Shown: positions 21,633 to 30,897 of the stretch, piece after piece
Position numbering within the stretch: position 1 is the first letter of the stretch
How the letters are laid out: each line of letters starts with the position of its first letter
Virus record (IMG/VR): IMGVR_UViG_3300027770_000026
Span: 62,001-126,000 of that record
Reading direction: 5' to 3' (one strand)
DNA length: 64,000 nucleotides
From: a virus
Program-made: the position numbers and the translations under genes
The notes under the pieces: generated by a model
The model's database searches: none
Told to the model about the DNA's origin: nothing
Seen by the model: only the letters and a program-made list of their open reading frames with translations

Positions 21633-22646
21633 TTAAAAGTCAATTGAGTCGAACTTAATATCTTCTGCACGGGCAGTTACTCCACCAATCTGGTAATCGC
21701 TTACTGTACGTTCAAAGAAGTTGGTATGGCTTGCAAGATCCTGCAGTTCAGTGAATGGGAACGGATTGTGTCCGTTGAAGCGGAATTCAATGCCGAGTCG
21801 TGCAAGACGCATGTCTGCAATGAACTTGAGATAGCTTTCCATATCCTTTGCACTGAGTCCTGCAATGCCTAATTCTAGTGTATCCTTGGCAAACTCCATT
21901 TCGCAAGCGATAGCTTCGGTTAGCATTTGTACTACTTTACCTTCTAGCTCGCTGGTCCATAAGTCTGGATATTCGTTACGCACTGTATCCACAATGTCAA
22001 AGGCTACATTCATGTGCATGCTTTCGTCACGGAAGATCCAATTAGTTGCACTAGCCAACCCATGCAACAAGCCCTTGCTGCGTAGGAAGTATACATAAGC
22101 AAACGCACCAAAGAAGAATAGTCCTTCTACTGCGGCAGCAAATGTGATTAGGTTAAGTAGGAACTGCTGACGCTGCTCGTTAGTTTCAATACGATCCATT
22201 TCATTTATACTGTCAATCCATTTGAAGCAGAACTCAGCCTTGTGCTGGATTGCTGGTACGTTGTTGATAGCATCGAATGCTTTGAAGCGTTCCTGATCGT
22301 CTGGTAGATAGTTGTCCAGCAGTGTAAGGTAAGCTTGTACGTGTAGAGCCTCTTCATAGATCTGGCGGCTGTAGTACATACGTGCTTCTGGACTGTTTAC
22401 ATGCTTGTATAGGTTGAGAACTAGGTTGTTACCAACCACGCTGTCGCCTGTGGCAAAGAATGCAACCAAACGTCCAACTACATGTTTCTCCGCAGGTGTT
22501 AACTTGTCGCGCAGGTCAGCAACGTCAGTGCTGAAACTGATTTCATCAACAGTCCAGGTGTTCTTGATGGCGTTTAGATAGTGCTGGTAGAACTGTGGAT
22601 ATTTCATTGGACGTAATGTTAGGTTAAAACCTGGATCGAGTATCAT
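21633..22646 (-). CDS. nrdB: Ribonucleotide reductase beta subunit, class Ia
   Basis: 337 residues. Di-iron ligands are present: D68 (ATGDS), E99 and H102 (YEEALHVQAY), a Glu in EGLFFFGAF, and Glu/His in RDESMHMN. Y106 fits the tyrosyl-radical position (E-x2-H-x3-Y). With NrdA it makes deoxynucleotides from ribonucleotides for phage replication. No intein or intron is seen. It is cotranscribed with nrdA, with a small gene between them. Confidence 0.96.
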   Translation of the reverse strand: MILDPGFNLTLRPMKYPQFYQHYLNAIKNTWTVDEISFSTDVADLRDKLTPAEKHVVGRLVAFFATGDSVVGNNLVLNLYKHVNSPEARMYYSRQIYEEALHVQAYLTLLDNYLPDDQERFKAFDAINNVPAIQHKAEFCFKWIDSINEMDRIETNEQRQQFLLNLITFAAAVEGLFFFGAFAYVYFLRSKGLLHGLASATNWIFRDESMHMNVAFDIVDTVRNEYPDLWTSELEGKVVQMLTEAIACEMEFAKDTLELGIAGLSAKDMESYLKFIADMRLARLGIEFRFNGHNPFPFTELQDLASHTNFFERTVSDYQIGGVTARAEDIKFDSIDF

Positions 22647-22669
22647 ATAGTTTCCTTGTAGAGTTTTAG

Positions 22670-22876
22670 TTATCGCGAAAGCATATCGCCGCCAAACAAA
22701 CTGACGTTCATATTCAGTGCATTATCTGTGGGCTTTTGCTTTTTTGGTAGCTTGTGTTTAGGCTTACGTGAACCACTCAAATATGGATTGGTCACGTGTG
22801 GATTTGCTACGGTTGCAATGCTGCCGGAGCTAGTGCTACCGGCGCTTGCGTCTTCAAGTAGTTCGTGTATTTTCAT
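22670..22876 (-). CDS. Small protein with capsid-targeting-like N-terminus
   Basis: 68 residues. It starts MKIHELLEDASAGSTSSGSI, then a Lys-rich stretch (KPKHKLPKKQKP) and a short end. The beginning fits the M-K-x-x-E-L-x-E pattern shared by many virion-region proteins here. It lies between the two reductase genes, an odd place for a head protein. Confidence 0.65.
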   Translation of the reverse strand: MKIHELLEDASAGSTSSGSIATVANPHVTNPYLSGSRKPKHKLPKKQKPTDNALNMNVSLFGGDMLSR

Positions 22877-22891
22877 ACACGTACTTATACG

Positions 22892-25306
22892 TTACTGGCA
22901 GCTTTCGCACACCTCATCTGCCTCTACTTTTGCAGCAGTTGTAGTGCTGTTTTCAGTAGATGTCAGCTTGTTAATGTTGGTTGCTGCCTTGCTGCGTAGG
23001 TAGTAAGTAGTTTTGACCCCGTTTTCCCAAGCATACATGTACATTGCACTCAATTTTTCAATTTCCGGGGTAGTCATAAACAGGTTTAGACTAGCAGCCT
23101 GGTCAATAAATCGACCACGTGCCACTGCCAAATCAATTAGGGCCCGCTGCTTAATTTCCCAAACAGTCTTGTAGATATTCTTGATATTGTCGGGAATGCT
23201 TGCGATATCCTGAACACTACCATTGGCTGCTTTGATCTGATTCATCATGTCCGGGTTCCACAAACCTAATGCTGTAAGGTCGGCGACCAAGTACTTGTTA
23301 ATAGTGATAAATTCACCGCTCAACGTTTCGCGTTTAAAAAGGTTGCTAATCTGCGGCTCAGTGCATTCATAAGCACCACAGATACCACTAATAGTTGCGG
23401 TAGGTGCAACAGCAATAAGCAAACTATTGCGTAATCCATGTTGTTTAATTTCTTCCTTTAGTTCAATCCATCTCTTATCTTGATTGAGATGATCAGCGCC
23501 GCCTGCTAGATCAAACTGTAGTTTACCCTGTGCAGCATGTGTATGTTCAAAGTCACGATGTGCGCCGTGCTTCTTGGCTAGTTCGCAAGATGTTTTGAGC
23601 GCAACGTAATAAATCTCTTCTTGTATCTTGGCTGCAAGTTCATGTGCAGTCTGGCTTTCAAATCCCAACTTGAGTTGGAACAACATGTCCTGCCACCCCA
23701 TTAAGCCCAGTCCAACTGGACGCCAATGGTTGTTGCTGTTCTTAGCTTCGGGCACTGGATAGAAGTTCTTGTCAATGACACGGTCTAGGAACTTGACAGC
23801 CACTGCTATATTCTTGCGCAGCTTCTTGTAATCAACCTTGCCGTCGTGTGTAACATACTTGGCTAGGTTAATGCTGCCTAGATTGCATACTGCGATCTCG
23901 CCGCTTTCCATTACTTCCAATTCATCAGTCATGGGATTGTAGCCAATCACACGAGCATTGTTAGCATGCTCTGGCAGGAAGTCTTCGCGTTTGACACGAG
24001 TACGCCGGCCAGCAAAGGTTGGCTCGATAATTTCAGTACATAGGTTACTATTACGAACAACATGTCCATTTACTGCACTGTTGCAACGCTTGTTACTGGT
24101 GTCCTTCCAAGTCATCCAACCATTGCCAGTTTCAGCAAGTGTACGCATCATACGAGCATAAACCTTACGTGCTGGCAACTGCTTGACGTATTCCCCAGCT
24201 TCTTCTAGACGCTGATATTCTGTATCAAAGTCTTCGCCAAACAGGTCAAGTAATTGTGGATGCAGGCTGGGTTCAAACAAACTCCACACGCTATCTTCCC
24301 TGAGACGCTTCATAAACAAATCTGGAATCCAGTTAGCTAGATTTAGATTGTAGGCGCGCTTCTCTCTGTCACCAGTGTTGTCACGCAGTTCCAAGAACTC
24401 CATGATGTCCGGATGCCATGTTTCCAAGTATACGCAAGCACTGCCCTTGCGCTTGCCACCTTGATTAACTGCTGCTACGTTTGAACTTAGGCTGTGCAGG
24501 AATGGAATGATACCATTGCTCTTACCGTTAGTGCCCTTGATCAGTGCGCCACTGCCACGTACACGGCTGTAGTTAAGACCAATGCCGCCTGCCCACTTAC
24601 TGAGCTGTGCAATGTCTGCGTGACGCTTTTCAATATCTTCCAGCTCGTCTAGCGGACTATCCAGCAAGTAGCAACTGCTCATCTGACTATGCTGCGTACC
24701 ACTGTTGAACAGCGTTGGCGTGCTAGTCATATATTCGAGACTGCTGAGCAGGTTGTAGAGTTCAACGGCCTCATCAACCGACTCAGCAAGACCGCAACTT
24801 ACTCGCATTAGAAAGTACTGAGGTGTTTCCAACACCAGTCGGCGTGTTGGATGCTTCAGCAAGTAGCGGTCATAAACTGTTCTGATACCGTAATATTCAA
24901 ACAAGTCATTACGTTCAGGCTTTACTGCGTGATTTAATTTACGCTTGTTAGATTGTACAAACTCTTGTACTGTCTTGTCAATAAGGCCAGCCGTAAAACA
25001 TGCGTCTACACTCTGACTAAAACTTTCTACATCCTGGCCACTTACTTCCTTGTCGATGTAGCGGCTTAGTAGGCGCGCAGCAACACGACTGTATTCAGGG
25101 CTTTCTGCAATAAATCCCACTGCAGTTTGAATGCTGAGTAGGTCTAGTTCAGTAGTTGGTACACCATCATACAAACCTCCTACAGTCTTAGTTGCAATCT
25201 TGTAGGGATCAATATCTACTAAACCATCACTCACAAAGCCTAGTGCTCGTGTAATCTTTTCCAAATTAACTTCTTCTAATGCGCCGGAACGCTTGCGTAC
25301 TTTCAT
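22892..25306 (-). CDS. nrdA: Ribonucleotide reductase alpha subunit, class Ia
   Basis: 804 residues. N-terminal ATP-cone (1 to about 90) for allosteric control. Active-site segments: NSGTQHSQMSSCYLL, NSNLCTEIIEP (Asn, Cys and Glu of the radical site), TYYLRS (radical-transfer Tyr pair) and the C-terminal thiol pair CESCQ. Full length and intact. It is the first gene of the nrdA - small gene - nrdB run and has a TAAATA element and an AGGAG site upstream. Confidence 0.97.
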   Translation of the reverse strand: MKVRKRSGALEEVNLEKITRALGFVSDGLVDIDPYKIATKTVGGLYDGVPTTELDLLSIQTAVGFIAESPEYSRVAARLLSRYIDKEVSGQDVESFSQSVDACFTAGLIDKTVQEFVQSNKRKLNHAVKPERNDLFEYYGIRTVYDRYLLKHPTRRLVLETPQYFLMRVSCGLAESVDEAVELYNLLSSLEYMTSTPTLFNSGTQHSQMSSCYLLDSPLDELEDIEKRHADIAQLSKWAGGIGLNYSRVRGSGALIKGTNGKSNGIIPFLHSLSSNVAAVNQGGKRKGSACVYLETWHPDIMEFLELRDNTGDREKRAYNLNLANWIPDLFMKRLREDSVWSLFEPSLHPQLLDLFGEDFDTEYQRLEEAGEYVKQLPARKVYARMMRTLAETGNGWMTWKDTSNKRCNSAVNGHVVRNSNLCTEIIEPTFAGRRTRVKREDFLPEHANNARVIGYNPMTDELEVMESGEIAVCNLGSINLAKYVTHDGKVDYKKLRKNIAVAVKFLDRVIDKNFYPVPEAKNSNNHWRPVGLGLMGWQDMLFQLKLGFESQTAHELAAKIQEEIYYVALKTSCELAKKHGAHRDFEHTHAAQGKLQFDLAGGADHLNQDKRWIELKEEIKQHGLRNSLLIAVAPTATISGICGAYECTEPQISNLFKRETLSGEFITINKYLVADLTALGLWNPDMMNQIKAANGSVQDIASIPDNIKNIYKTVWEIKQRALIDLAVARGRFIDQAASLNLFMTTPEIEKLSAMYMYAWENGVKTTYYLRSKAATNINKLTSTENSTTTAAKVEADEVCESCQ

Positions 25307-25343
25307 CGTAAACTCCTAAGAACTATTGTTAGTATCGTAGTGG

Positions 25344-25349
25344 TATTTA
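25344..25349 (-). promoter_or_regulatory. Late promoter-like element TAAATA
   Basis: CGTAAATACC on the minus strand, 37 bases before the nrdA ATG; a late-type element before an early-type gene, so possibly chance. Confidence 0.35.
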
Positions 25350-25373
25350 CGTTAGTTGCAAGTGATACTCAAA

Positions 25374-26987
25374 TCATTCGATGAGTAAATTGGTTGCAGA
25401 AACTACCAATGTTGCGGCCGTTAATCCAGCATTATCGCAGTCAATTGACACTTCGCTTGTTGCACCGTCCCGTGATGCAGAGAATGAAATATCGTCATCT
25501 ACGGTTGAAGATCCAACATAATTGTACTCTTCTGTTAAGTCAAAACTAGTGGAATGTACTGCTAGTCGTAGTGTACCTGTTCTTGTATAACTAGTACCTA
25601 CTTTAAGTACGTATCGTATTTCCTGATGGTAGGTATTGCCATTGTAGCCTACACTAGGTTTTACACGTATCTCGTATAAATTTTCTGTTGTACCATCACT
25701 CACTGTATAACTGTATGTGCGTAATGTCTCTTTGAGCCCCCAACGGAAACGATCTTCTGAATTAGCGTATGCTATTGTTTGCGCTGCGCCAGACGATGTA
25801 ACGTTAATACGCTGTAGATCACCCGGAGTTAGTTCTGTAGCCAAACGATCAAAGCGATCCATCCAGCTGACACTACCTTCGCCTTCGCTAGTTAATACCG
25901 AATACAATGGAGAACCCGTACCTTGATTGCCCACGTTAACAAAACGATTACTAATACTGGTAAACTTTGTTGTATTTCCTGCGTAAATTGCTTCTCTGCT
26001 GATGTCATGGAAATAGCAATTCTGCACCGTAACGGGATCTAGTATGTCTGGGTCGGTGATATCTAAGTTTATACCAATCCAACAAGTATCAAACAAGCAA
26101 CGATCAAAGCTAATATCGTACAACAATTCAGTTTGCTCGAACGCACGACCTAGCTGACGAAATCTGCTGCCTGTCACTGTGATTTTACCACTTGCACTTG
26201 GACTTCCGGGACTAACAAAACCTAGTCCTATCTGTCCCGAATTAGTTACATCGCTGGAGATATCAGTATACGCACCCAAGAATTCTACACGATCTAATAC
26301 AAGATTCGTTGTGCTACGTAATTCTGTCATGTCTGTATCGGTTGTTGCCCAGAATGTAACATCACGTATTAATATGTTATTAGGTAGTTGGGTTGACACT
26401 AATCCCATCGAACCACCACTGTCGCCGTTTCCGTCTACTGTTCTAATTAAAGGAACAGTGCTATTTGTTTTGATAATAGTATTGCCCATACCGTCGCCAA
26501 CAATAATAGTGTTAGGAGGTAATTCTAGTGCGGAGCCAATTAGATATGTGCCCGCAGGGAAATACAAGGTCATACGTGTTTGTTGATCGCCTGTTCTGAA
26601 CAGATCACTTAGTGCTTGGTTGATTGCACCGCTACACTCGTTACCGTCACCGTCGGCTCCAAAGTCTCTAACTGATACAGTATCGTTAAGCTTGCTAGCA
26701 ATTGTACGCTCTACACCTGATGCAACGGGTGCTGCTACGCTATTGCTTGTAAATGTGAATGAGTTTGCTGTCGATCCTAAAAAGCCCAGCAACGATGCTA
26801 GATCAGAATGTTCTGTTAGTATTTCAGTATTACCAACATATGGCGCACCTTCTGCTAGGCTACCATTACCAATGTACAACTGTTGAGAATCTATTGCCCA
26901 ACCAAGTTCGCCACTAGCTAGTGGTGTAGGCAAATCTGCGCGATCGCCTCTGCGGTGTTGAATTCGAGTGATGTTGACAATGGCCAT
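25374..26987 (-). CDS. Tail fibre / spike with pectate-lyase-like beta helix
   Basis: 537 residues. Residues 1-45 (RIQHRRGDRADLPTPLASGE, then IDSQQLYIGNG) form the short tail-attachment domain common in phage fibres. Residues ~105-360 begin VRDFGADGDG and LYFPAGTYLIG, the start of a pectate_lyase_3 beta helix. The C-terminal part is a beta domain with Tyr/Ser/Thr-rich strands. Likely binds, and possibly cleaves, host surface polysaccharide. TATAAATA lies about 25 bases upstream. Confidence 0.85.
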   Translation of the reverse strand: MAIVNITRIQHRRGDRADLPTPLASGELGWAIDSQQLYIGNGSLAEGAPYVGNTEILTEHSDLASLLGFLGSTANSFTFTSNSVAAPVASGVERTIASKLNDTVSVRDFGADGDGNECSGAINQALSDLFRTGDQQTRMTLYFPAGTYLIGSALELPPNTIIVGDGMGNTIIKTNSTVPLIRTVDGNGDSGGSMGLVSTQLPNNILIRDVTFWATTDTDMTELRSTTNLVLDRVEFLGAYTDISSDVTNSGQIGLGFVSPGSPSASGKITVTGSRFRQLGRAFEQTELLYDISFDRCLFDTCWIGINLDITDPDILDPVTVQNCYFHDISREAIYAGNTTKFTSISNRFVNVGNQGTGSPLYSVLTSEGEGSVSWMDRFDRLATELTPGDLQRINVTSSGAAQTIAYANSEDRFRWGLKETLRTYSYTVSDGTTENLYEIRVKPSVGYNGNTYHQEIRYVLKVGTSYTRTGTLRLAVHSTSFDLTEEYNYVGSSTVDDDISFSASRDGATSEVSIDCDNAGLTAATLVVSATNLLIE

Positions 26988-27009
26988 AGCGTTTCCTAAT
27001 CCTGTGCTG

Positions 27010-27017
27010 TATTTATA
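27010..27017 (-). promoter_or_regulatory. Late promoter TATAAATA
   Basis: Perfect consensus on the minus strand, about 22 bases before the tail-fibre ATG, with TAGGAAA between. Confidence 0.65.
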
Positions 27018-27030
27018 GCCAGATTAGGTT

Positions 27031-27711
27031 TTAGGTGCTATGGTATTTTTGATAGTATTGATCTACTCGTTCCCACCACTTGGTTTGATGCGCGGCCCAT
27101 TCGTCTCCCTCAATTTCAAATATCTGAGGCTCTAGGTCCTTGGTGCAAACCAGTACAACACCCTTTTTAATATCAGTTCCGTAGACTTCGTTGTGACATT
27201 CTGCGTATGCTACCAGCTGGCAGAAGTAATCCTCAATCCATTCACGCTTCTTGGGCTTGTTACTTTGTTTGAAGTCCATGATTGCAGGCGTACCTTTCCA
27301 TGTTCCCGCAAGGTCACAGGTTCCTGCATACAGTTCAGGAAAATACAGAGGAATTTCGTTACCCCATGCTTCAGTCAGATTGGGCTTTAGAACCTGTTCA
27401 ATCATTACGGTGGCCATCTTATGGGCGTGTTGCTGTACTAGATTACTACCTGGAGTCTTTTCTGCTTGGTGCAACCAGTTTTCAATAAACTTGTGCATGG
27501 TTGTACCACGCCCAGCAGCTTCCGTGGTAATGCGTTGTGCTTCCACTTCGCCCACACGTTTACGCCACGCAATTAAGTGCGTTTTGTCCTTAGTCTTATC
27601 GAGGATTGTGGTAACACTAGGTAGTGCAACATTACCCGGAGTAACGTAATAACGTCCCCGTGTTGTGCTTTCTCTAGTAAGTGCGTGATATTTGTATGGG
27701 TTTGTTAGCAT
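27031..27711 (-). CDS. PD-(D/E)XK nuclease, RecB/Cas4-like
   Basis: 226 residues from ATG 27711; an in-frame GTG at 27729 is the alternative. Motifs: RGTTMHKFIENWL, GTCDLAGTWKG, AIMDFKQSNKP (D...DxK active site) and DYFCQLVAYAECHN, the Gln/Tyr motif of RecB-type nucleases. Such phage exonucleases act in recombination or DNA processing. A palindrome GATACA-AATA-TGTATC lies just before the ATG. Confidence 0.8.
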   Translation of the reverse strand: MLTNPYKYHALTRESTTRGRYYVTPGNVALPSVTTILDKTKDKTHLIAWRKRVGEVEAQRITTEAAGRGTTMHKFIENWLHQAEKTPGSNLVQQHAHKMATVMIEQVLKPNLTEAWGNEIPLYFPELYAGTCDLAGTWKGTPAIMDFKQSNKPKKREWIEDYFCQLVAYAECHNEVYGTDIKKGVVLVCTKDLEPQIFEIEGDEWAAHQTKWWERVDQYYQKYHST

Positions 27712-27727
27712 GATACAAATATGTATC
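27712..27727. promoter_or_regulatory. 16-bp palindrome before nuclease start
   Basis: GATACA AATA TGTATC, directly upstream of ATG 27711. It could be an operator, or an mRNA hairpin that covers the ribosome site. Confidence 0.3.
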
Positions 27728-27741
27728 ACCTGCTAAAAGGT

Positions 27742-28089
27742 TTACCAAGTAATGTACCACAGGAACGTGGTGTTGCTAGTTGCTGCGTTTGCTACACGCT
27801 TGATGCCGTAGCCTAATTTACTAAAGTTATCAATCACAGCCTGCATGTTTGCACTTTTAGTATCATCTTCTACTGTGCCTTTCCATACATTGTAATATGC
27901 TTGAGCTGTGGTGAGCGGTGAACCTGCTGTGGTATTGGTCATAGTTGTACTACCACCAACAGCAGGATCGCGTAATGAGCTAGCTTGTATTGCTGCTAGC
28001 ACCGCACTTTCAATGGTGTGTATTTCGTTTAGCACAGTGGTGTTACCTACTGCTTGGCTACGTGCTTGTGTTGCGGTAGGGAAACTCAC
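27742..28089 (-). CDS. Putative virion structural protein
   Basis: 115 residues, GTG start in a GTGA overlap. The pattern MSFPTATQARSQAVGNTTVL then AQAYYNVWKG and a C-terminal FLWYITW matches, by memory, a small structural protein family of T4-like cyanophages. It is next to two prohead-core-like genes and the tail fibre. Confidence 0.6.
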   Translation of the reverse strand: MSFPTATQARSQAVGNTTVLNEIHTIESAVLAAIQASSLRDPAVGGSTTMTNTTAGSPLTTAQAYYNVWKGTVEDDTKSANMQAVIDNFSKLGYGIKRVANAATSNTTFLWYITW

Positions 28090-28565
28090 AGACTTCTCCT
28101 CTTAGCAGCACGGGCTGCTGCTTTTCTTAATAGATCTGGACCAGCTGGTGCCTCGATTGCTGCTTCAGGTTCTGCCATAGCAGGCTCTGCACCCATTGGT
28201 GCACCGCCCATACCCATATCACCTTCGGGAGCAGGTTCTTCAGGTGGCATTTCTTCACCTTCGGGCGGCATGTCCATAATGGGTTCAGCTGCGGCTGCAG
28301 CAATGTCCGAGGCAACACCAGTTGCATCTACTTCAATATTGGTTTCGTCAAAGTTGCTAAACTTACTAGCTAGTTCCGGATTACTATTCATTACTGTTTC
28401 TAAATCTGACTTAGATAGTTCACCTGGATAGTCAATCATATGAGCTAATTGAGTGTAGTCGATAGAATAGGGCTCGCCCGTAGTCTTACTACGAGCAAGC
28501 ATAACTCCAATCGCATCTTTGATTCGAGAATTGATAGGATCCTCGATTAGCTCCATTAATCGCAT
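28086..28565 (-). CDS. Acidic prohead-core-like protein
   Basis: 159 residues. N-terminus MRLMELIEDPINSR fits the capsid-targeting pattern. The second half is low complexity in Met, Pro, Glu, Ala and Gly, ending in a basic tail (RKAAARAAKRRSL). Such composition suits a scaffold or internal head protein. Function inferred from composition and place only. Confidence 0.6.
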   Translation of the reverse strand: MRLMELIEDPINSRIKDAIGVMLARSKTTGEPYSIDYTQLAHMIDYPGELSKSDLETVMNSNPELASKFSNFDETNIEVDATGVASDIAAAAAEPIMDMPPEGEEMPPEEPAPEGDMGMGGAPMGAEPAMAEPEAAIEAPAGPDLLRKAAARAAKRRSL

Positions 28566-28566
28566 T

Positions 28567-29124
28567 TTACTTCTTTTTCTTCTTCTGCATCATTAGCATT
28601 TTAGCTGGCAGCTTCTTCTTAGCGCGTTTGGCTTCAAAAATCTTTCTTTCAATTGATTCAATCATGGCCTTCATTCTGCGCTCACGTGATTCACGCTTGC
28701 TGCGACCCAATGGTTCCTCGCCGCCTGCTGCAGTATCACCCATCGCTGCGCTCATATCCTCTTCACCTTCTGGTGCTGCGCCTTCTTCACCGCCTAGATC
28801 CATTGCTTGCTCAATGTCAGCTTCGCCACCCATTGGCATACTGCCGTCACCTGTGATAGCCAGTGTAGCTTGGTCCACTTGCTTGTTTGATTCTGTAACA
28901 GCGTCAATTGCTGATTGCAATGCATTGCTTACTGCAGTTTCAAACTTAGTTGCTGTATCGTTGTCGATGCTGGAACGTAGACCTTCTTTAATAGCAGGTA
29001 GCTCTTCAACCTTGAGTTTGGTCAACTTTGCTATCATGTCCTGCAGCTGATCTACCATGTCTCTTGCTGCTAGTTGCAGCTGAGCCTTTTCCAATTCACC
29101 TTCTAATAGTGTTTTTAATGACAT
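28567..29124 (-). CDS. Prohead core / scaffold-like protein
   Basis: 185 residues. N-terminal MSLKTLLEGELEKAQLQLAA, a helical domain, an acidic Gly/Glu/Ala-rich middle and a Lys-rich end (MLMMQKKKKK). The beginning resembles a conserved T4-like head-core protein (gp67/gp68 kind) by memory. Translated with the preceding acidic protein from a TAAATA promoter about 23 bases upstream. Confidence 0.6.
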   Translation of the reverse strand: MSLKTLLEGELEKAQLQLAARDMVDQLQDMIAKLTKLKVEELPAIKEGLRSSIDNDTATKFETAVSNALQSAIDAVTESNKQVDQATLAITGDGSMPMGGEADIEQAMDLGGEEGAAPEGEEDMSAAMGDTAAGGEEPLGRSKRESRERRMKAMIESIERKIFEAKRAKKKLPAKMLMMQKKKKK

Positions 29125-29146
29125 ACAAAAATTCCCGTTGTTATAT

Positions 29147-29152
29147 TATTTA
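29147..29152 (-). promoter_or_regulatory. Late promoter element TAAATA
   Basis: GACTAAATAATAT on the minus strand, 22 bases before the scaffold-like ATG. Confidence 0.5.
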
Positions 29153-29548
29153 GTCTAAAATATTTAATACCAGCCGCGCAAGCGACTGCATGTGTTCTCT
29201 GTGACGCTGCTCAGCCTGCTGCTGTTTGGCCACAAGTGGATCATCATTATCGTCCACTGCTTTGGCAATAGATTTCATGTGATTATCAAGTGAGCCTGCT
29301 TGCTCATCCAGTTGCTTGATCTGATTAGCAGTATAGTTATCATTCATTTGTAAACACCTTGCATAGCCCATAGCACCCATTCTGGTACTAAAGTTTTCTA
29401 CTACGCCCTTGCCCGTCATTATCCAATTACCTGATTGCCGATGACTGATCTTATAGGGACCAACTCGCACATAACGTGCGCTCTGTTCTCTGTAGGGCAA
29501 TAGATCAAACTGTTCGATAATTCTCTTGACACCGTCTAGCTTTTTCAT
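29150..29548 (-). CDS. Conserved phage hypothetical protein
   Basis: 132 residues. A beta-rich middle with YVRVGPYKISHRQSGNW is followed by helices ending in a Gln/His/Arg-rich segment. It overlaps the 55-residue gene upstream as ATGA. The first part resembles a protein family I recall from cyanophages; no function. Confidence 0.65.
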   Translation of the reverse strand: MKKLDGVKRIIEQFDLLPYREQSARYVRVGPYKISHRQSGNWIMTGKGVVENFSTRMGAMGYARCLQMNDNYTANQIKQLDEQAGSLDNHMKSIAKAVDDNDDPLVAKQQQAEQRHREHMQSLARLVLNILD

Positions 29549-29712
29549 TCCACTAACCCCTTTATTTTGAGACTGTGCAGAACGATTTCACGTTCCCGCT
29601 CAGTTAATTTACTCGTTTTTGGGTCATGGCGTAACTTTTTCAACAGGTCGCGTTCCTCATTACTGAGATGAACTTTCATTCGTATCTGACCCGTTAGTTC
29701 GTGTAGTTTCAT
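29545..29712 (-). CDS. 55-residue helical protein
   Basis: ATG 29712 to TGA 29545, starting MKLHELTGQIRMKVHLSNEE. The N-terminus weakly fits the capsid-targeting pattern; the rest is charged helix. Both ends overlap or abut neighbouring genes, which supports it. Confidence 0.65.
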   Translation of the reverse strand: MKLHELTGQIRMKVHLSNEERDLLKKLRHDPKTSKLTEREREIVLHSLKIKGLVE

Positions 29713-29713
29713 T

Positions 29714-30019
29714 TTAGTGTGGCGTTGACATTATCATAGCAACCAGTCCTAATAGACCAGCAATTACTGTTGCACTGCTGGTAATGATGGCGGTTCTGAG
29801 GCTTTGACTTTCTTTGATATTTTCTTCGCGCAAGGCCTTGATCTCCACGAGATATTCCTGCCGCATATCTTTAACATCTTCTGCTAAACTATCAACTTTT
29901 TCTTCCACGCTGCTGATACGTTCTTGTAAACGTTGGTAACGCTGCCAGCACAGTTCTACGTGTGCTTCAAGATTTTCTTTTTCAATACCGGTCGCAATAG
30001 ACATAGGTGACTCCGACAT
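29714..30019 (-). CDS. Coiled-coil protein with C-terminal membrane anchor
   Basis: 101 residues. A long charged coiled coil (about 18-78) then one hydrophobic helix (ATVIAGLLGLVAMIMS) at the C-terminus. The tail-anchored layout with coiled coil is seen in small envelope proteins such as spanins or regulators; role unknown. Confidence 0.7.
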   Translation of the reverse strand: MSESPMSIATGIEKENLEAHVELCWQRYQRLQERISSVEEKVDSLAEDVKDMRQEYLVEIKALREENIKESQSLRTAIITSSATVIAGLLGLVAMIMSTPH

Positions 30020-30056
30020 AATTCCACCCTCGTTTGAGAAGGGGTACTGTTATGTA

Positions 30057-30362
30057 TCAGTCCCCAGTTGAATTATTTATGGCAATTGACTCAAAAGTTA
30101 ATAACGATTCCGCAAGTACTACTTTGCCTTTATGGTGCACCATAAGAACAGATAAGTCCTGTTTGAGCAATGCTTGATCGTCACCCCAGTATTCGGGACG
30201 CTCGAGGAATATTACTAATTCGCCTTGCTTCTTATTATTGATCAAGCTAACAACTTCAATCTGACTACGAAATCCTGCAGATGTAGTGAGTAGATTAAGA
30301 TTTTTTCGACCAATGGGGTCAGCTGGATCTATATTGAATTTGGTTGTAATTTTAATGTTCAT
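30057..30362 (-). CDS. Hypothetical protein
   Basis: 101 residues from ATG 30362 (MNIKITTKFNIDPADPIGRK), preceded by AGGA; an in-frame GTG at 30392 would add 10 residues. Predicted alpha/beta. No family was recognised. Confidence 0.6.
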   Translation of the reverse strand: MNIKITTKFNIDPADPIGRKNLNLLTTSAGFRSQIEVVSLINNKKQGELVIFLERPEYWGDDQALLKQDLSVLMVHHKGKVVLAESLLTFESIAINNSTGD

Positions 30363-30397
30363 ACAGTATCTATCCTGATCTTGGATGAACACCCAAA

Positions 30398-30423
30398 AAG
30401 AAAGGGCCTTGCGACCCTTTCTT
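30398..30423 (-). terminator. Rho-independent terminator
   Basis: Perfect 9-bp stem AAGAAAGGG/CCCTTTCTT with an 8-base loop, then T-rich on the minus strand. Identical to the one at 30898-30923. Confidence 0.85.
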
Positions 30424-30444
30424 AATTAACAGTTTAAAAAACTA

Positions 30445-30837
30445 TTACAGCTCTAGATCCTTAGCTGTTACTGTTGATGCACTTAGGTCAACTGCACCAA
30501 CTAGGTTCAGCGCACGGATTGCATCACGTAGTCCGGTTGCTGCTGTGAGATCTGCATTAGCACCGCCTGGGTACTCAACGGCAAATGACTGCTTGGTTGC
30601 TGAACCAATATAACCATCGTTTACACCAGCAAATACTGAACCAATGTATGCGATTGTGCCGTAGTTCTGAATTGTGTTGATCACTGCAGTTATTGCGCCC
30701 GAAGGGCCTGTTTCTGCTGCTACGTTCGATGCACCAGCTGAGCCAATGTACGCAACTGTGATAAACTTTAGCGATGTACCCTGTAGGTTGACATTGCCTA
30801 CTGTTGCTGCTGGGTTAACTTTTGTAATACCTACCAT
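30445..30837 (-). CDS. Putative abundant virion protein (paralogue A)
   Basis: 130 residues starting MVGITKVNPAATVGNVNLQG. Low-charge, Ala/Gly/Val-rich beta protein. It shares M-x-GI-x-K-x-NP-x-AT and a following FITVAYI segment with the next gene. Each has its own late promoter and the same terminator, as expected for a highly expressed structural protein. No family name is known to me. Confidence 0.65.
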   Translation of the reverse strand: MVGITKVNPAATVGNVNLQGTSLKFITVAYIGSAGASNVAAETGPSGAITAVINTIQNYGTIAYIGSVFAGVNDGYIGSATKQSFAVEYPGGANADLTAATGLRDAIRALNLVGAVDLSASTVTAKDLEL

Positions 30838-30878
30838 AAAATAATCTCCTAGTAATGTAGTCTCTTGGACTATGCTTT

Positions 30879-30884
30879 TATTTA
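30879..30884 (-). promoter_or_regulatory. Late promoter element TAAATA
   Basis: GCATAAATAAA on the minus strand, about 41 bases before the paralogue A ATG, with TAGGAGA before the start codon. Confidence 0.55.
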
Positions 30885-30897
30885 TGCAAAACTCAAA

